Shown: positions 47,516-57,241, counted from the stretch's first letter. The stretch: 64,000 bases of DNA from Alloalcanivorax xenomutans (GCF_900217905.1 NZ_OBMO01000003.1:124001-188000); one strand, 5' to 3'. Notes: generated by a model from the sequence alone, not told the origin. Made by a program: numbers and translations.

Positions 47516-48457
47516 TCATCGCGGATTCGCCAAGCGTACCTGGAACCACTGATCCAGAGAATCGGCGATCACCGACGGGTTGTCTTCCGGCACAAAGTGC
47601 AGCCCCGGGCCGGCATGCACCACATCCAGGTATTTCAACCGTTGTTTGAACCAGGGAATCCGTTGTTCGGGCAATACCGCGCCAGGGCGAAAGTGCAGCA
47701 TCAGCATCGGCTGGTCCATCTCCGGCAGACGCTTCTCGATTTCCTCGATCGCTCGCCAGGTTTCCCCCTGACGATCATCAATCGGCAACTCCGCGGGCAG
47801 GGCGCGGATCGCCCGGCGGCTGTCGCGGTCGGGGAAAGCCGCGCGATAAACATTCATGACGCTGCGAGGCAGACGCCGCAAGGTGCCCATGGGCAATACC
47901 GTATTGACGAAAAGATTATGCCGCTGCAGCAGCCAGGAACTCAGGGCCGGCCGGCGAAAGGCGAAATACAGCGGACGGGCAATAAGCGGAAACTCCTGCC
48001 AGTCGAAGGTGAAAGGGAAGGTCTCCATGAACACCAGAGCGCGTACCCGTTGCGGCTGCTGCTGAGCCAGTCTGAAACCAAGCGGACCACCCCAATCGTG
48101 CAGCACCAGTGTCACCGGCTCAAGCGCCAGCTGTTCCAGGAAACCGGAAAAGAAATGGTGGAGAGTGCATAGCCGGTAATCCAGATCCGGCTTGGCGCTG
48201 CGGCCGAAACCGGGAAGGTCCAGTGCGACGCAGCGATAACGATGGCAGAGAAGCTTGATCACGTTCCGCCACAGATAACTGCTGGTGGGATTGCCATGCA
48301 CGAACAACAGGGTGGGACCGGAGCCTTCATCCAGATAATGCAGCCGTTGCCCATGCACCGATACGTATCGGGATCGGAAAGGACAGTCCGCGAAGCCCAT
48401 GCCATGCGTCCAGGTAGCTTTTCTGGCAAGATGCCACGCTGACGATAACAACTGCAA
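47516..48457 (-). CDS. Haloalkane dehalogenase-like alpha/beta hydrolase (HLD-II type)
   Basis: The 313 residues carry the haloalkane dehalogenase features: HGNPTSSYLWRNVI with halide-binding Asn56, the nucleophile elbow LVLHDWGGPLG with Asp121 and Trp122, acid Glu145 (FMETF) as in subfamily II, and base His287 in GLHFVPEDNP. These enzymes turn haloalkanes into alcohols, halide and protons. The catalytic set is complete, but related hydrolases exist, so activity is inferred. It follows the UbiB-like gene's promoter region and diverges from the SET gene. Confidence 0.75.
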   Translation of the reverse strand: MQLLSSAWHLARKATWTHGMGFADCPFRSRYVSVHGQRLHYLDEGSGPTLLFVHGNPTSSYLWRNVIKLLCHRYRCVALDLPGFGRSAKPDLDYRLCTLHHFFSGFLEQLALEPVTLVLHDWGGPLGFRLAQQQPQRVRALVFMETFPFTFDWQEFPLIARPLYFAFRRPALSSWLLQRHNLFVNTVLPMGTLRRLPRSVMNVYRAAFPDRDSRRAIRALPAELPIDDRQGETWRAIEEIEKRLPEMDQPMLMLHFRPGAVLPEQRIPWFKQRLKYLDVVHAGPGLHFVPEDNPSVIADSLDQWFQVRLANPR

Positions 48458-48468
48458 GCACGGTGCCC

Positions 48469-48789
48469 ATGAAACCCTATGTACGTCACGACCTGGTTTC
48501 GGTCCAGACCAGTGATATCCATGGCAAGGGGCTGTTCGCCCGCAAACGTCTTCCCGCCGGCACCGTCCTCGGCGTGTTGAAAACCAAGCCCGCTCGCCGC
48601 AACGGCCCCTATGTGTTGTGGCTGGATGATGACGGTGAAGAACGGCACCGGGTTTTATGCGAATTGCGTTACATCAACCACGGGCGGCCGGCCAATGTGG
48701 CCTACTATGACGACCTTACCGTGGTGACGCTGAAAGCGGTGAAAGCAGGGCAGGAGTTGTTGCACGATTACGGTGAGGACTGGGAGTAG
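48469..48789 (+). CDS. SET-domain lysine methyltransferase-like protein
   Basis: The 106 residues from ATG 48469 consist of one small SET domain: GKGLFARKRLPAGTVLG at the N-terminus, the NH motif in ELRYINHGRPANVAYY and the C-terminal ELLHDYG (motif ELxxDY). SET proteins methylate lysines with SAM. Its short length and position between the dehalogenase-like gene and rluA give no clue to its substrate. A GTG six bases upstream is an alternative start. Confidence 0.85.
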   Translation: MKPYVRHDLVSVQTSDIHGKGLFARKRLPAGTVLGVLKTKPARRNGPYVLWLDDDGEERHRVLCELRYINHGRPANVAYYDDLTVVTLKAVKAGQELLHDYGEDWE

Positions 48790-48803
48790 TCCAAGAGCCG
48801 GTT

Positions 48804-49517
48804 TTAAAAGGGCACCGGCGAAACGAACTCACTCCACAGACCGGTGTGAGGATGATTGAAGGCGAGCCGATGGGCGTGCAACAGCAATCGCTCGCTGGCG
48901 GCCAGCACCGCCTCCGGCGCATAGAGATCACAGCCGAGAATCGGATGGCCCAGCTCCCGGCAGTGAATGCGCAACTGATGACTGCGCCCGGTCACTGGCC
49001 GTAACCGCAACCGGGTACGGCTTCGGACGGCATCCCGTTCCAGCACTTTCCAATGGGTGAGGGCCGCCTTGCCCGTTTCAAAGCAGACTTTCTGCAACGG
49101 CCGATTGGGCCAGTCGGCGATCAGGGGCAAGTCCACGGCGCCGTCTCCGTATTCCACCAGGCCATCCACCACGGCCTGATACTCCTTGAACACCCGACGC
49201 TGCTGGAAGGCCCGGCTCAGTTGGCTCTGCGCTTCGCGGGTCAGAGCGAACACCATGATGCCGGAGGTGTCCAGATCAAGCCGGTGCACCAGCCGTATTT
49301 CGGGAAAATCCAGCGCCAGACGGCGGATCACGCAGTCCTTGTTCTCCGGCGCCCGGCCCGGCACGCTGAGCAGGAAGGCCGGTTTATTCACCACCAGAAG
49401 GTGATCATCCCGGTGCAGGATGACCACCTCCTCATGGCAACGGGGCACGATATAGTGCTCGGGCTGCCTGGCTCGCGGCAATCGCACCGGGCTATCCCCA
49501 GATGGCGTCATGGACAT
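48804..49517 (-). CDS. rluA: Pseudouridine synthase RluA (23S rRNA/tRNA)
   Basis: RluA makes pseudouridine at 23S rRNA position 746 and tRNA position 32. The 237 residues contain the catalytic HRLDLDTSG, DDHLLVVNKPAFLLSVPGR, DLPLIADWPNRPLQKVC and TGRSHQLRIHC, all close to E. coli RluA. Its start lies inside the 3' end of lon (26-base overlap). Confidence 0.95.
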   Translation of the reverse strand: MSMTPSGDSPVRLPRARQPEHYIVPRCHEEVVILHRDDHLLVVNKPAFLLSVPGRAPENKDCVIRRLALDFPEIRLVHRLDLDTSGIMVFALTREAQSQLSRAFQQRRVFKEYQAVVDGLVEYGDGAVDLPLIADWPNRPLQKVCFETGKAALTHWKVLERDAVRSRTRLRLRPVTGRSHQLRIHCRELGHPILGCDLYAPEAVLAASERLLLHAHRLAFNHPHTGLWSEFVSPVPF

Positions 49518-51870
49518 CCTGATAACGCTCGGCGAAGTGCACCGTCAGCCCCTTTTTAAGGTGCTCCGGCAGTTCCTTGTAATCGCGCTCGCAGGCCTTC
49601 GGCAGAATGATTTCACGAATGCCAACGCGGCGGGCGGCGGTGATCTTCTCGCGAATACCGCCCACGGCCAGCACCTGTCCGGTCAGCGTCAGCTCGCCAG
49701 TCATGGCCAGCTTGCGCGGCAGCCTCTTGCCGGTGGCCAGGGAGATCAGTGCCGTGGCCATGGTGATGCCAGCGCTGGGCCCATCCTTGGGAGTGGCGCC
49801 CTCCGGTACATGCAAATGGACGAAGGACTGGTCAAACCAGTCGCCGTCGCCGCCATAGGCCGGCAGATTGCTGGCCACGTAGCTGTAGGCGATCTCGGCG
49901 GACTCTTTCATCACGTCGCCCAGTTGCCCGGTCTGTTTGAAACCACGTTGCTGCACATGCACCTGAGTGGCCTCGATGGACAGCGTGGCGCCGCCCATGG
50001 AAGTCCAGGCCAGACCGGTAACGACGCCGATGCCACGCTGGGTTTTTTCCCGCTGAAAATAGGGCTGGCCGAGAAACTCCTCGAGATTCTTGCTGGTGAC
50101 GCTGATTTTTTTCTCGCCGGAAAGCAGCCGAACCGCCGCCTTGCGAATAATTTTGTTGAGCTGCTTCTCCAGGTTGCGCACACCGGCCTCTCGCGCATAG
50201 CCCTCCGCCACCTGACGCAAGGCGCTGGCGTTGATGGTGAGCTGCCCGGGCTTGACCCCCGCCCGTTCCAGAGAACGTGGCCACAGATGCCGTTTGGCGA
50301 TTTCCACCTTTTCCTCGGTGATGTAACCGCTCAGACGAATCATTTCCATACGGTCGAGCAGGGGAGCGGGGATCGAGTCCAGGGTATTGGCGGTACAGAT
50401 GAACAAGCAGTGACTCAGATCCAGACGCTCGTCCAGATAGTGATCGAGAAAGTCCTGGTTCTGTTCCGGATCCAGCACTTCCAACAGGGCGGAGGCCGGA
50501 TCACCCTGGAACGAAGTGCCGAGCTTGTCGATTTCATCGAGCATGATCACCGGATTGCTGGTGCCGGACTCTTTCAGTGCCTGGATCAGCTTCCCCGGCA
50601 TGGCGCCGATATAGGTGCGCCGGTGGCCTTTGATTTCCGCCTCGTCGCGCATGCCGCCGAGGCTGAGGCGGTAAAAACGGCGGTCCAGGGCTTCGGCGAT
50701 GGCGCGGCCAACGCTGGTCTTGCCCACCCCTGGAGGCCCCACCAACAGCAGGATCGAGCCTTTGACTTCGCCGCGCATGGCGCCCACCGCGAGGAACTCA
50801 ACGATGCGGTCCTTGACGTCATCCAGGCCGCTGTGGTGCGCGCTCAGAGTATCGCGCGCGTGCGTGAGGTCCAGATTGTCCTCGGAGAAGCGGCCCCAGG
50901 GCACGGACGTGAGCCAGTCGAGATAGTTGCGGGTCACCGCGTACTCCGGCGAGCCGCTTTCCAGCACGCCCAGTTTGCGTACTTCCTCTTCAAAGCGCTT
51001 GGCCACCGCCTCCGGCGGGGTCAGCGATTCCATGCGGGCACGGAATTCGTCCACATCGGCGGTGCGGTCATCTTTTTCCAGACCCAGCTCGCGTTGGATC
51101 ACCTTGAGCTGTTCCTTAAGGAAAAACTCACGCTGATGCCGGGAGATCTTTTCGTTGACCTCCTCGCTGATCTCGTTCTGCAGGCGCGCCACTTCCACTT
51201 CCTTGCGCACCAGCGTCAGCACTTTTTCCATGCGCGGCTTCAGCGGCACGGTTTCCAGAATATCCTGGAGATCATCCCCGTTGGCACTGGTCAACGCGGC
51301 GGCGAAGTCAGTCAGCGGAGAAGGATCCCGTGGCGAAAAGTTCTGCAGATAGTGCTTGAGCCCTTCGTTGTAGAGCGGGTTCAGCGGCAACAACTCGCGG
51401 ATGGTATTGATGATCGCCATGGCATAGGCACGCAGGGCGTCGGTGAGCTCGTCCTTGGGCTCCGGGTATTCCACTTCCGCCATGAAGGGCCGTTTGCGGT
51501 TGGTGTAGCCGGAGACGCGGAAACGGGCCAGCCCCTGGGCCACCACCTGCAGATGATCATCTTCCTGATTGACGGCGTGAATTTTCACCAGGCAACCGTA
51601 TTCCGGAAAGTCCTCCACCGAGACCTCGTCCGGGTTACGATCGCCCACATAGATCAGACCCAGGGCATGGTGCGGCGTCTGACTGACCCGCTCCAGGGTG
51701 GATTGCCACAGTTCCCGATTCAGCAGAACCGGCTGCACCAGCCCAGGCATGAAGGGGCGGTGACGCACTGGTATCAGATAAACCCGTTGTGGCAAATGAT
51801 GATCCGGCAAAGCCAGGGCGCCCTGGGGGGTGGGCTGTTCGATGGTGGTTTCCTGCTCGTCTTGGTTCAT
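49492..51870 (-). CDS. lon: ATP-dependent protease Lon
   Basis: The 792 residues (ATG 51870, preferred to a GTG nine bases upstream) have the LonA order: N-terminal substrate domain (about 20-220), a helical region, AAA+ module with Walker A GPPGVGKTSVGRAIA and Walker B IMLDEIDKL, and the proteolytic domain with the Ser-Lys dyad (KDGPSAGITMATALIS). Lon degrades misfolded and regulatory proteins. It is a stand-alone gene, not next to clpX in this window, and may be a second Lon copy. Confidence 0.96.
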   Translation of the reverse strand: MNQDEQETTIEQPTPQGALALPDHHLPQRVYLIPVRHRPFMPGLVQPVLLNRELWQSTLERVSQTPHHALGLIYVGDRNPDEVSVEDFPEYGCLVKIHAVNQEDDHLQVVAQGLARFRVSGYTNRKRPFMAEVEYPEPKDELTDALRAYAMAIINTIRELLPLNPLYNEGLKHYLQNFSPRDPSPLTDFAAALTSANGDDLQDILETVPLKPRMEKVLTLVRKEVEVARLQNEISEEVNEKISRHQREFFLKEQLKVIQRELGLEKDDRTADVDEFRARMESLTPPEAVAKRFEEEVRKLGVLESGSPEYAVTRNYLDWLTSVPWGRFSEDNLDLTHARDTLSAHHSGLDDVKDRIVEFLAVGAMRGEVKGSILLLVGPPGVGKTSVGRAIAEALDRRFYRLSLGGMRDEAEIKGHRRTYIGAMPGKLIQALKESGTSNPVIMLDEIDKLGTSFQGDPASALLEVLDPEQNQDFLDHYLDERLDLSHCLFICTANTLDSIPAPLLDRMEMIRLSGYITEEKVEIAKRHLWPRSLERAGVKPGQLTINASALRQVAEGYAREAGVRNLEKQLNKIIRKAAVRLLSGEKKISVTSKNLEEFLGQPYFQREKTQRGIGVVTGLAWTSMGGATLSIEATQVHVQQRGFKQTGQLGDVMKESAEIAYSYVASNLPAYGGDGDWFDQSFVHLHVPEGATPKDGPSAGITMATALISLATGKRLPRKLAMTGELTLTGQVLAVGGIREKITAARRVGIREIILPKACERDYKELPEHLKKGLTVHFAERYQDVHDAIWG

Positions 51871-51980
51871 GATATCCACTCGTCATAAACGGGAAGCGTC
51901 GCCGTTGACATTACGACAGGACGGCGACGCGCGACCAGTTATCAGAATGGAGTCTCCGAACCGGTTTTCAATAGCCGGAT

Positions 51981-52646
51981 TCAGCGCGGGCCGTCGATGA
52001 TCAAAAGATCGGCGCTGAGCTCGCGGGGCGTCCGCGTACGCCGCTCCACCAACCGGGCGTCGAATTTTTGTTCACACCGCTCGGCCAGGGCGTAGAACGG
52101 CGATCGTCCGGGGTCGGCGATAATGATCCGCCGCACCCGCTGATTCAAGGCACGGCGAATCAGATTGAACAGCACCGGCGTGAGCTCATCCCAAAAGCAG
52201 ATGTCGGCGCCGGTAATGACATCCACATCAGCCAGCAGCGCCTTGGTCAGGTTCTCAAAGCGTTTTTGCAGTGTCGTCACCGAGGTTTTATTGATGGCCG
52301 CATGCAATTCCAGATAGGGGAACACATCCTCGTCCGCGTCCACGGCGGTAACCCGGCAGCCAAGGCGTTTGGCGGCGAATATGGACAGCGGGCCCCAGCC
52401 ACAGCCTATGTCCATCAAATGGGTATCCGGGCCCAGGGACAGCGCCCGGCGGTCGCGGGTCAACTGGTCCATGATCAGAAAACTGGAGTTCCACACTTTG
52501 TTGCCGTGGATCGAGGGCACGTGATTGGCGCGTTTCAGGCGCCGCACTTCACGGTGGCCGGAGCGCAGCAGGGTAATGCCCCGGGTATGGATGGTATGGG
52601 CTTCGCCCCGTTGGATTTTGGGAATGGGGGTCTCGGATAAGGTCAT
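51981..52646 (-). CDS. Class I SAM-dependent methyltransferase (nicotinamide/ETF-lysine methyltransferase-like)
   Basis: The 221 residues (ATG 52646, MTLSETPIPKIQRG) contain SAM motif I (LMDIGCGWGPLSIFAAKRLGC), the acidic post-I residue (VTAVDAD) and a later motif (GADICFWDELTPVLFNLI) like the ETFBKMT group. A family of this kind methylates lysines or small molecules; substrate unknown. An in-frame start 57 bases earlier would add a basic leader without family match. Confidence 0.7.
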   Translation of the reverse strand: MTLSETPIPKIQRGEAHTIHTRGITLLRSGHREVRRLKRANHVPSIHGNKVWNSSFLIMDQLTRDRRALSLGPDTHLMDIGCGWGPLSIFAAKRLGCRVTAVDADEDVFPYLELHAAINKTSVTTLQKRFENLTKALLADVDVITGADICFWDELTPVLFNLIRRALNQRVRRIIIADPGRSPFYALAERCEQKFDARLVERRTRTPRELSADLLIIDGPR

Positions 52647-52730
52647 GGCCGGCCGGCGCCTTGAAAAAGGAAAGACCTTACGGGCGCCGGCGGCTTTGTT
52701 CAAGGTTGGGATGATTCAAGGCGGGGATGA

Positions 52731-53699
52731 TCAGTCCGGGCGTTCAGGGACCTGGCTCCAGAAAACCCGGAAGACCTCGGCGCTTTGTCCCGCCGCCTCG
52801 GCCATCGGCACATGGCCAACACCATCAAGGATTACCGCCCGGGCATTGGGCAAGGTGCGGGTGAAGACCGCGACGTTATCGATTCCCAAAAGCCGGTCTT
52901 CGCGCCCCCACAAAACCAGTGTCGGGGTATTGATCGAGAGCAGCACATCACTCTGTCCCAGCTGCATCGCTGGATCGCCCTCGATATCCGCCCAGACTTT
53001 TTCCGCCACCTTCGCATTGGCGGCTTTCTCGGCACCCATCAGGGTGATGGCGAAGTCGGGCATGCCCACCGAGCGTTCGGCGGCCCAGTCCAGCGTGGTG
53101 TGGAAGTCCTCGGCCCGCTGAGGAATCAGAGGATTGCCCGGCGATTGCGCCAGCACATCGCGGAATTCCTGTGTTTGCAGGGTAACCCCGGCGGCGTCCA
53201 CCAACCCCAGGGAGATCAGGCGGCCTGGGTGTTGTCGGGCCATTTCAATGGCGATGGCGCCGCCCATGGAATTACCCGCCACATGAAAGCGCTCGGCTCC
53301 CAACTGATTGAGCAGGTCAAACAGGCGGTCAGCCTGTTTGCTCACGCGGTAGTCCATCGATGTGGTCAGGGGGAGGGTGTCGCCGTGACCAGGAAGATCG
53401 GGAATGATAAAGCGGTACTCGCCTTCCAGCTGATTGGCGAAACGCACCCAGTTACGTGCATCGGCGCCGAAGCCATGGATCAGCAGTACCACCGGGGCCT
53501 CCTCGCCGCCTTTGGACTGCAGCAAATGCCAGTCCAGGCCATCCTCGGTGGATACTCTCAGGGCCTCGAGGCCTGCCCGCCATTGCTCGAACGCGATGCC
53601 TTGGTGGTAGGCCCAACGCCGGGTGTCTTCACACCCGCCCAGCAGCGCGGCACCCAGAACGGCTACCGCCAGAATCAACCCCACACGACGCCATGCCAT
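52731..53699 (-). CDS. Lipoprotein alpha/beta hydrolase (esterase/lipase-like)
   Basis: A lipoprotein signal ends at Cys23 (LLGGC). The 322 residues have the alpha/beta hydrolase pattern: oxyanion HGFGADARNW, nucleophile Ser in AGNSMGG, acid Asp in LWGREDRLLG and His in LDGVGHVPM. It is probably an envelope-attached esterase. A neighbouring type II secretion system may be unrelated, since the gene lies 39 kb away. Confidence 0.82.
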   Translation of the reverse strand: MAWRRVGLILAVAVLGAALLGGCEDTRRWAYHQGIAFEQWRAGLEALRVSTEDGLDWHLLQSKGGEEAPVVLLIHGFGADARNWVRFANQLEGEYRFIIPDLPGHGDTLPLTTSMDYRVSKQADRLFDLLNQLGAERFHVAGNSMGGAIAIEMARQHPGRLISLGLVDAAGVTLQTQEFRDVLAQSPGNPLIPQRAEDFHTTLDWAAERSVGMPDFAITLMGAEKAANAKVAEKVWADIEGDPAMQLGQSDVLLSINTPTLVLWGREDRLLGIDNVAVFTRTLPNARAVILDGVGHVPMAEAAGQSAEVFRVFWSQVPERPD

Positions 53700-53795
53700 C
53701 CTTCTTCCCTCCGGTTGTTATTCTTTCCTCGTGGAAAGCCACCGTAGAGGATCGGCGTGGCGGATGGCACCGCCGGAGAGGTCAATATTGCGCAA

Positions 53796-54644
53796 TCACC
53801 GTGATTTCAGGTTCCAGATACCGGCACCGATAATCAACAAGGTGCCCAGATAGGTGCTAAGGGCCAGCGCCTCGCCCCAGAACAGCCAGCCAAGAATCGC
53901 CGCCCACACCACCGCGGAGTAGTTGTAAACGCCGACCTGGCCGGGGCGGGCCACCTGATAGGCGGTGGTCATGGCGAACTGTCCGGCGATGGCGAACAGG
54001 GCGATCCCCAGCATCCAGAGCATTTCCACACCGTTGGGCCATTGCTCGACGCTGGGTAACAGCAAAGCGGAAAGCAGGGTGGCGAACAGCGAGAAATAGA
54101 ACACCACCCGGTGCGCCGGCTCACTCACCGCCATACGACGGATACTGACCTTGGCCACGCTCATGATGGCGGCGCCGCCAAGTGCCACCCACATTACTGG
54201 ATCCACCTGGCCCTGATCGGCACGTAGAATCACCGCGACGCCAACAAAACCCAGAGCGATCGCCATCCAGGTGCGCAGCGATACCCGGTCGCCCAGCCAG
54301 ACCCAGGCCACCAGCGGCAGGAAGAAGGGGACCGTCATCTTGACCAGCACCGCCTCCGCCAAAGTGATATGGCCGATGGCGTAAAAGAAGCAGAACATGG
54401 CGGCGACGCCGGTGAAGCCGCGGATAAAATGCAGGCCGAGATGGCGGGTACCCAGGTCGCGAATGCCACCACTGATCATCAGCACCGGCAGCAATACCAG
54501 CAGGCCGACGAAGTTGCGCGCGAACACGATCAGTTCGGTGGAAAGCGTGTCCGAAAGATGCTTGATCAGGGCCGCCATGATCGCCAGCAACCCTTCACCC
54601 AGAATCAGCAACAAGGCGCCCTTCAGAGGCTGGTCGTTATTCAC
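53796..54644 (-). CDS. EamA/DMT family transporter
   Basis: The 282 residues with ten hydrophobic segments and two EamA repeats (about 5-130 and 145-280) are typical of drug/metabolite exporters, many of unknown substrate. I place the start at GTG 54644, where GTGA overlaps the rimO stop; a GTG 18 bases upstream is also open. Transcription follows rimO. Confidence 0.85.
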   Translation of the reverse strand: MNNDQPLKGALLLILGEGLLAIMAALIKHLSDTLSTELIVFARNFVGLLVLLPVLMISGGIRDLGTRHLGLHFIRGFTGVAAMFCFFYAIGHITLAEAVLVKMTVPFFLPLVAWVWLGDRVSLRTWMAIALGFVGVAVILRADQGQVDPVMWVALGGAAIMSVAKVSIRRMAVSEPAHRVVFYFSLFATLLSALLLPSVEQWPNGVEMLWMLGIALFAIAGQFAMTTAYQVARPGQVGVYNYSAVVWAAILGWLFWGEALALSTYLGTLLIIGAGIWNLKSR

Positions 54645-55957
54645 GCGACCGGCCGGGCCCACAGGTCGTGATCATCGGCGTCCTCGACGGTCACCCGCAG
54701 GCGCTGGCCGGGTTTTACCGGCGCGTCGTCGGGCAGATACACCAAGCCGTCGATCTCCGGAGCATCCGCCTGAGAGCGGGCCACCACGCCGTCTTCACCA
54801 ACCTCGTCCACCAGCACTTCCAGGGTCTGACCGATCTTGCGTTGCAGTTTCGCGGCGCTGATCCGCGCCTGGACATTCATGAAGCGTTCCTGGCGTTCGC
54901 GCGCCACCTCTTCGTCGACATGGTCAGGCAGGGCGTTGGCGGGGGCACCGTCCACCGGTGAATAGGTGAAACAGCCAACCCGATCCAACTGCGCCTCTTC
55001 CAGCCAATCCAGCAGCATCTCGAAATCATCGTCGGTTTCGCCAGGGAAGCCGACGATGAACGTGCTGCGCAGGGTGATGTCCGGGCAGATCTCGCGCCAG
55101 CGGCGAATCCGCTCCAGAGTGTTTTCCGCGTGAGCCGGACGCTTCATCGCCTTGAGCACCGACGGGCTGGCGTGCTGGAACGGAATATCCAGGTACGGCA
55201 GGATGTGGCCGGCGGCCATCATCGGAATGATCTCGTCCACGTGCGGATAGGGATAGACGTAGTGCAGGCGCACCCAGGCACCCAGCTGCCCGAGCGCCTG
55301 ACACAGCTCCAGCATGCGGGTTTTCACTGGCATACCCTGCCAGAAGCCGGTCTGGTACTTACGATCCACACCGTAGGCGCTGGTGTCCTGGCTGATCACC
55401 AGCAGCTCCTGTACGCCCGCCTTCACCAGCCGTTCCGCCTCATCGAGCACGTCGCCCACCGGCCGGGAATCGAGCTTGCCACGCATACTTGGGATAATGC
55501 AGAAGCTGCACTTGTGGTTGCAGCCCTCCGAGATCTTCAAATAGGCGTAGTGGCGCGGGGTCAGCTTGATGCCCTGAGGCGGCACCAGATCGGTGAAGGG
55601 GTTGTGGTCGGCGCGAGGGGGCACCACCTGATGCACGGCACTGACCACCTGCTCGTACTGCTGGGGTCCGGTGACCGACAGCACCGCCGGATGCACTTTG
55701 CGGATAGTGTCTTCTTCCACACCCATGCAGCCGGTGACAATGACCTTGCCGTTCTCGGTCAGGGCCTCGCCAATGGCTTCCAGGGACTCGGCCTTGGCAT
55801 CATCGATGAACCCGCAGGTGTTTACCACCACCACATCGGCATCATCGTAGCTGGGCGTCACCTGGTACCCTTCGGTGCGCAGCTGGGTAAGAATGCGCTC
55901 GGAATCCACCAGGGCCTTGGGGCAACCCAGGCTGATAAATCCAACCTTACCGGACAT
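54641..55957 (-). CDS. rimO: Ribosomal protein uS12 methylthiotransferase RimO
   Basis: RimO adds a methylthio group to Asp88/89 of ribosomal protein S12. The 438 residues show the N-terminal UPF0004 domain with Cys ligands ([31 protein letters not shown]), the radical SAM motif CNHKCSFC, and a C-terminal TRAM domain. It needs two [4Fe-4S] clusters, so it depends on carriers such as NfuA. AGGTGG precedes the ATG. Confidence 0.97.
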   Translation of the reverse strand: MSGKVGFISLGCPKALVDSERILTQLRTEGYQVTPSYDDADVVVVNTCGFIDDAKAESLEAIGEALTENGKVIVTGCMGVEEDTIRKVHPAVLSVTGPQQYEQVVSAVHQVVPPRADHNPFTDLVPPQGIKLTPRHYAYLKISEGCNHKCSFCIIPSMRGKLDSRPVGDVLDEAERLVKAGVQELLVISQDTSAYGVDRKYQTGFWQGMPVKTRMLELCQALGQLGAWVRLHYVYPYPHVDEIIPMMAAGHILPYLDIPFQHASPSVLKAMKRPAHAENTLERIRRWREICPDITLRSTFIVGFPGETDDDFEMLLDWLEEAQLDRVGCFTYSPVDGAPANALPDHVDEEVARERQERFMNVQARISAAKLQRKIGQTLEVLVDEVGEDGVVARSQADAPEIDGLVYLPDDAPVKPGQRLRVTVEDADDHDLWARPVA

Positions 55958-56044
55958 AAACCACCTCGCAGTCAGCGGGGCGGCATTCTACTATTAACCT
56001 GGCGTGAATGCCTATTGGGTTGGCGGTGCAGGGAGAAAACACCC

Positions 56045-56602
56045 ATGCGTTGTTTCATCGGACTGCCGGTGCCGGAGGAGGCCGGTCGCGCTCTGTTGAG
56101 GGGCGTTCCGGAAGGTGTTGGGCGGCAATTGCCGTTAGCGGATCTGCATCTGACTCTGGCGTTCCTCGGGGAGCGGGAGCTTTGCTGGACGCAGGCACTC
56201 TGCCGGCAACTGGAAGCGATCCTGGGGGGAGTACAGCCACTGAGCCTGAAACTTACTCGTGGCGGCCCCTTTCCACCGAATGGAAGTTCACCCAAAGGAA
56301 GCCCTTCCCGCGGCGGCCGGCTATGGGCGGCGAGGGCTTTGCCATCGCCAGCGCTGATGGCACTGCATGAGCGTATTTGGCGGCTTCTGGAAGATCTAGG
56401 CGTGGCACGTGACGAACGCGCCTTTCAGCCCCATGTGACCCTGGCTCGCGGCCGCCACCGGCTCACCGCGAAAATGGCAAACGAGAGCGAGAAAAGTCCA
56501 CCTGGAGACCATATCGAATTTGATGTCCACGAAATTGTTCTCTACGAGAGCCGACAAGGCTATCGGCCGCGCTGGCGGCAATCGCTGAAAAGCCAGCTCT
56601 GA
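56045..56602 (+). CDS. thpR: RNA 2',3'-cyclic phosphodiesterase ThpR (2H family)
   Basis: The 185 residues start MRCFIGLPVPEEAG and have the two HxT motifs of the 2H superfamily, HLTLAF and HVTLAR. ThpR opens cyclic phosphates, and related enzymes ligate tRNA halves. A much longer frame is open upstream of the ATG at 56045, but it is the antisense shadow of rimO. Between the two motifs is an unusual Gly/Ser/Pro-rich loop (PPNGSSPKGSPSRGGR). Confidence 0.88.
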   Translation: MRCFIGLPVPEEAGRALLRGVPEGVGRQLPLADLHLTLAFLGERELCWTQALCRQLEAILGGVQPLSLKLTRGGPFPPNGSSPKGSPSRGGRLWAARALPSPALMALHERIWRLLEDLGVARDERAFQPHVTLARGRHRLTAKMANESEKSPPGDHIEFDVHEIVLYESRQGYRPRWRQSLKSQL

Positions 56603-56643
56603 GCCCCGGCACATAACTCCGGAACCCAGAGCCACTCAACGGG

Positions 56644-56874
56644 TTACTGCTGGCCTTCGCCGTAACCGCCCGCGCCTCCGGCGGAACCGCCGCCAGCGGG
56701 GTCTCCACCGTTCTGCATGCCCGGCTGAGAGGGCTGCTGCGGGTCGCCTGGTCCCGGCGAATCCGGCTGCTTGGGATCGCAAGCGGCCAGCACCGACCCC
56801 ATCAGCAACAAGGCCAGAGTGCCGGCCACGCCTCTTTTCAATCCGCGTCCTGGTTCCATTTTTCCGTCTTTCAT
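56644..56874 (-). CDS. Small low-complexity lipoprotein
   Basis: The ATG at 56874 with GGGAGGA six to seven bases upstream gives 76 residues. The signal peptide ends at the lipidated Cys32 (GSVLAAC). The next residue is Asp, which in E. coli directs inner-membrane retention. The mature part is only Pro, Gly, Gln, Asp and Asn (PDSPGPGDPQQPSQPG) and ends in a Gly-rich stretch. It lies downstream of the divergent secreted gene, so the ECF-type promoter at 57323 may drive both. No family recognised. Confidence 0.72.
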   Translation of the reverse strand: MKDGKMEPGRGLKRGVAGTLALLLMGSVLAACDPKQPDSPGPGDPQQPSQPGMQNGGDPAGGGSAGGAGGYGEGQQ

Positions 56875-56929
56875 GGTTTTTCCTCCCATTAAGTCGCTGT
56901 GCGCGGGCGGCGTCGGGCCGCCCGAATAA

Positions 56930-57241
56930 TCAGGGTCGATCGAGGTCGTCACCCCGGGTGTCGTCGCCGCCATCGCGATCCTCTCCGGTGGGCCAGCCAC
57001 GGTCGTCGGGCCGCCCCATATCCCCGGAGTCTCCCTCCAGGCCACCGGGGTTGCCGTAAGCAGGCTGCCCGGGCCGATCCGGATCCGCTGGTGGGCCGGG
57101 CTGGGCCGGCAGGGTACGCTGATAGTCGGGGTGGTCTTGTGCCGGGCGATCGCCATCATTCGCGGTAGCGGTAACGGAAGCGCCGAGAAAGGCGACGCCG
57201 AGGATCAGCAATAGAGTTTTGCGAACGGTCATTACATACAT
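56930..57241 (-). CDS. Small exported acidic protein, Pro/Gly/Asp-rich
   Basis: ATG 57241 (MYVMTVRKTLLLIL) has GGGAGG seven bases upstream. The first 24-28 residues are a signal peptide ending near ATAND. The mature ~75 residues are disordered, with DRP, PGQP and repeated GDD, DRDGGDD runs and very few hydrophobics. I recognise no family. The mirror-image ECF promoter (57323-57350, minus strand) lies about 75 bases upstream. Confidence 0.7.
   Translation of the reverse strand: MYVMTVRKTLLLILGVAFLGASVTATANDGDRPAQDHPDYQRTLPAQPGPPADPDRPGQPAYGNPGGLEGDSGDMGRPDDRGWPTGEDRDGGDDTRGDDLDRP

Noticed and set aside
49510-51888. Long open frame on the plus strand across lon
   Set aside because: It is the antisense shadow of lon; the translation is His/Gln/Gly-rich without any family pattern, whereas the minus strand has complete Lon motifs.
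55130-56044. Long upstream extension of thpR
   Set aside because: It is antisense to rimO; the family start MRCFIGLPVPEE begins at 56045.
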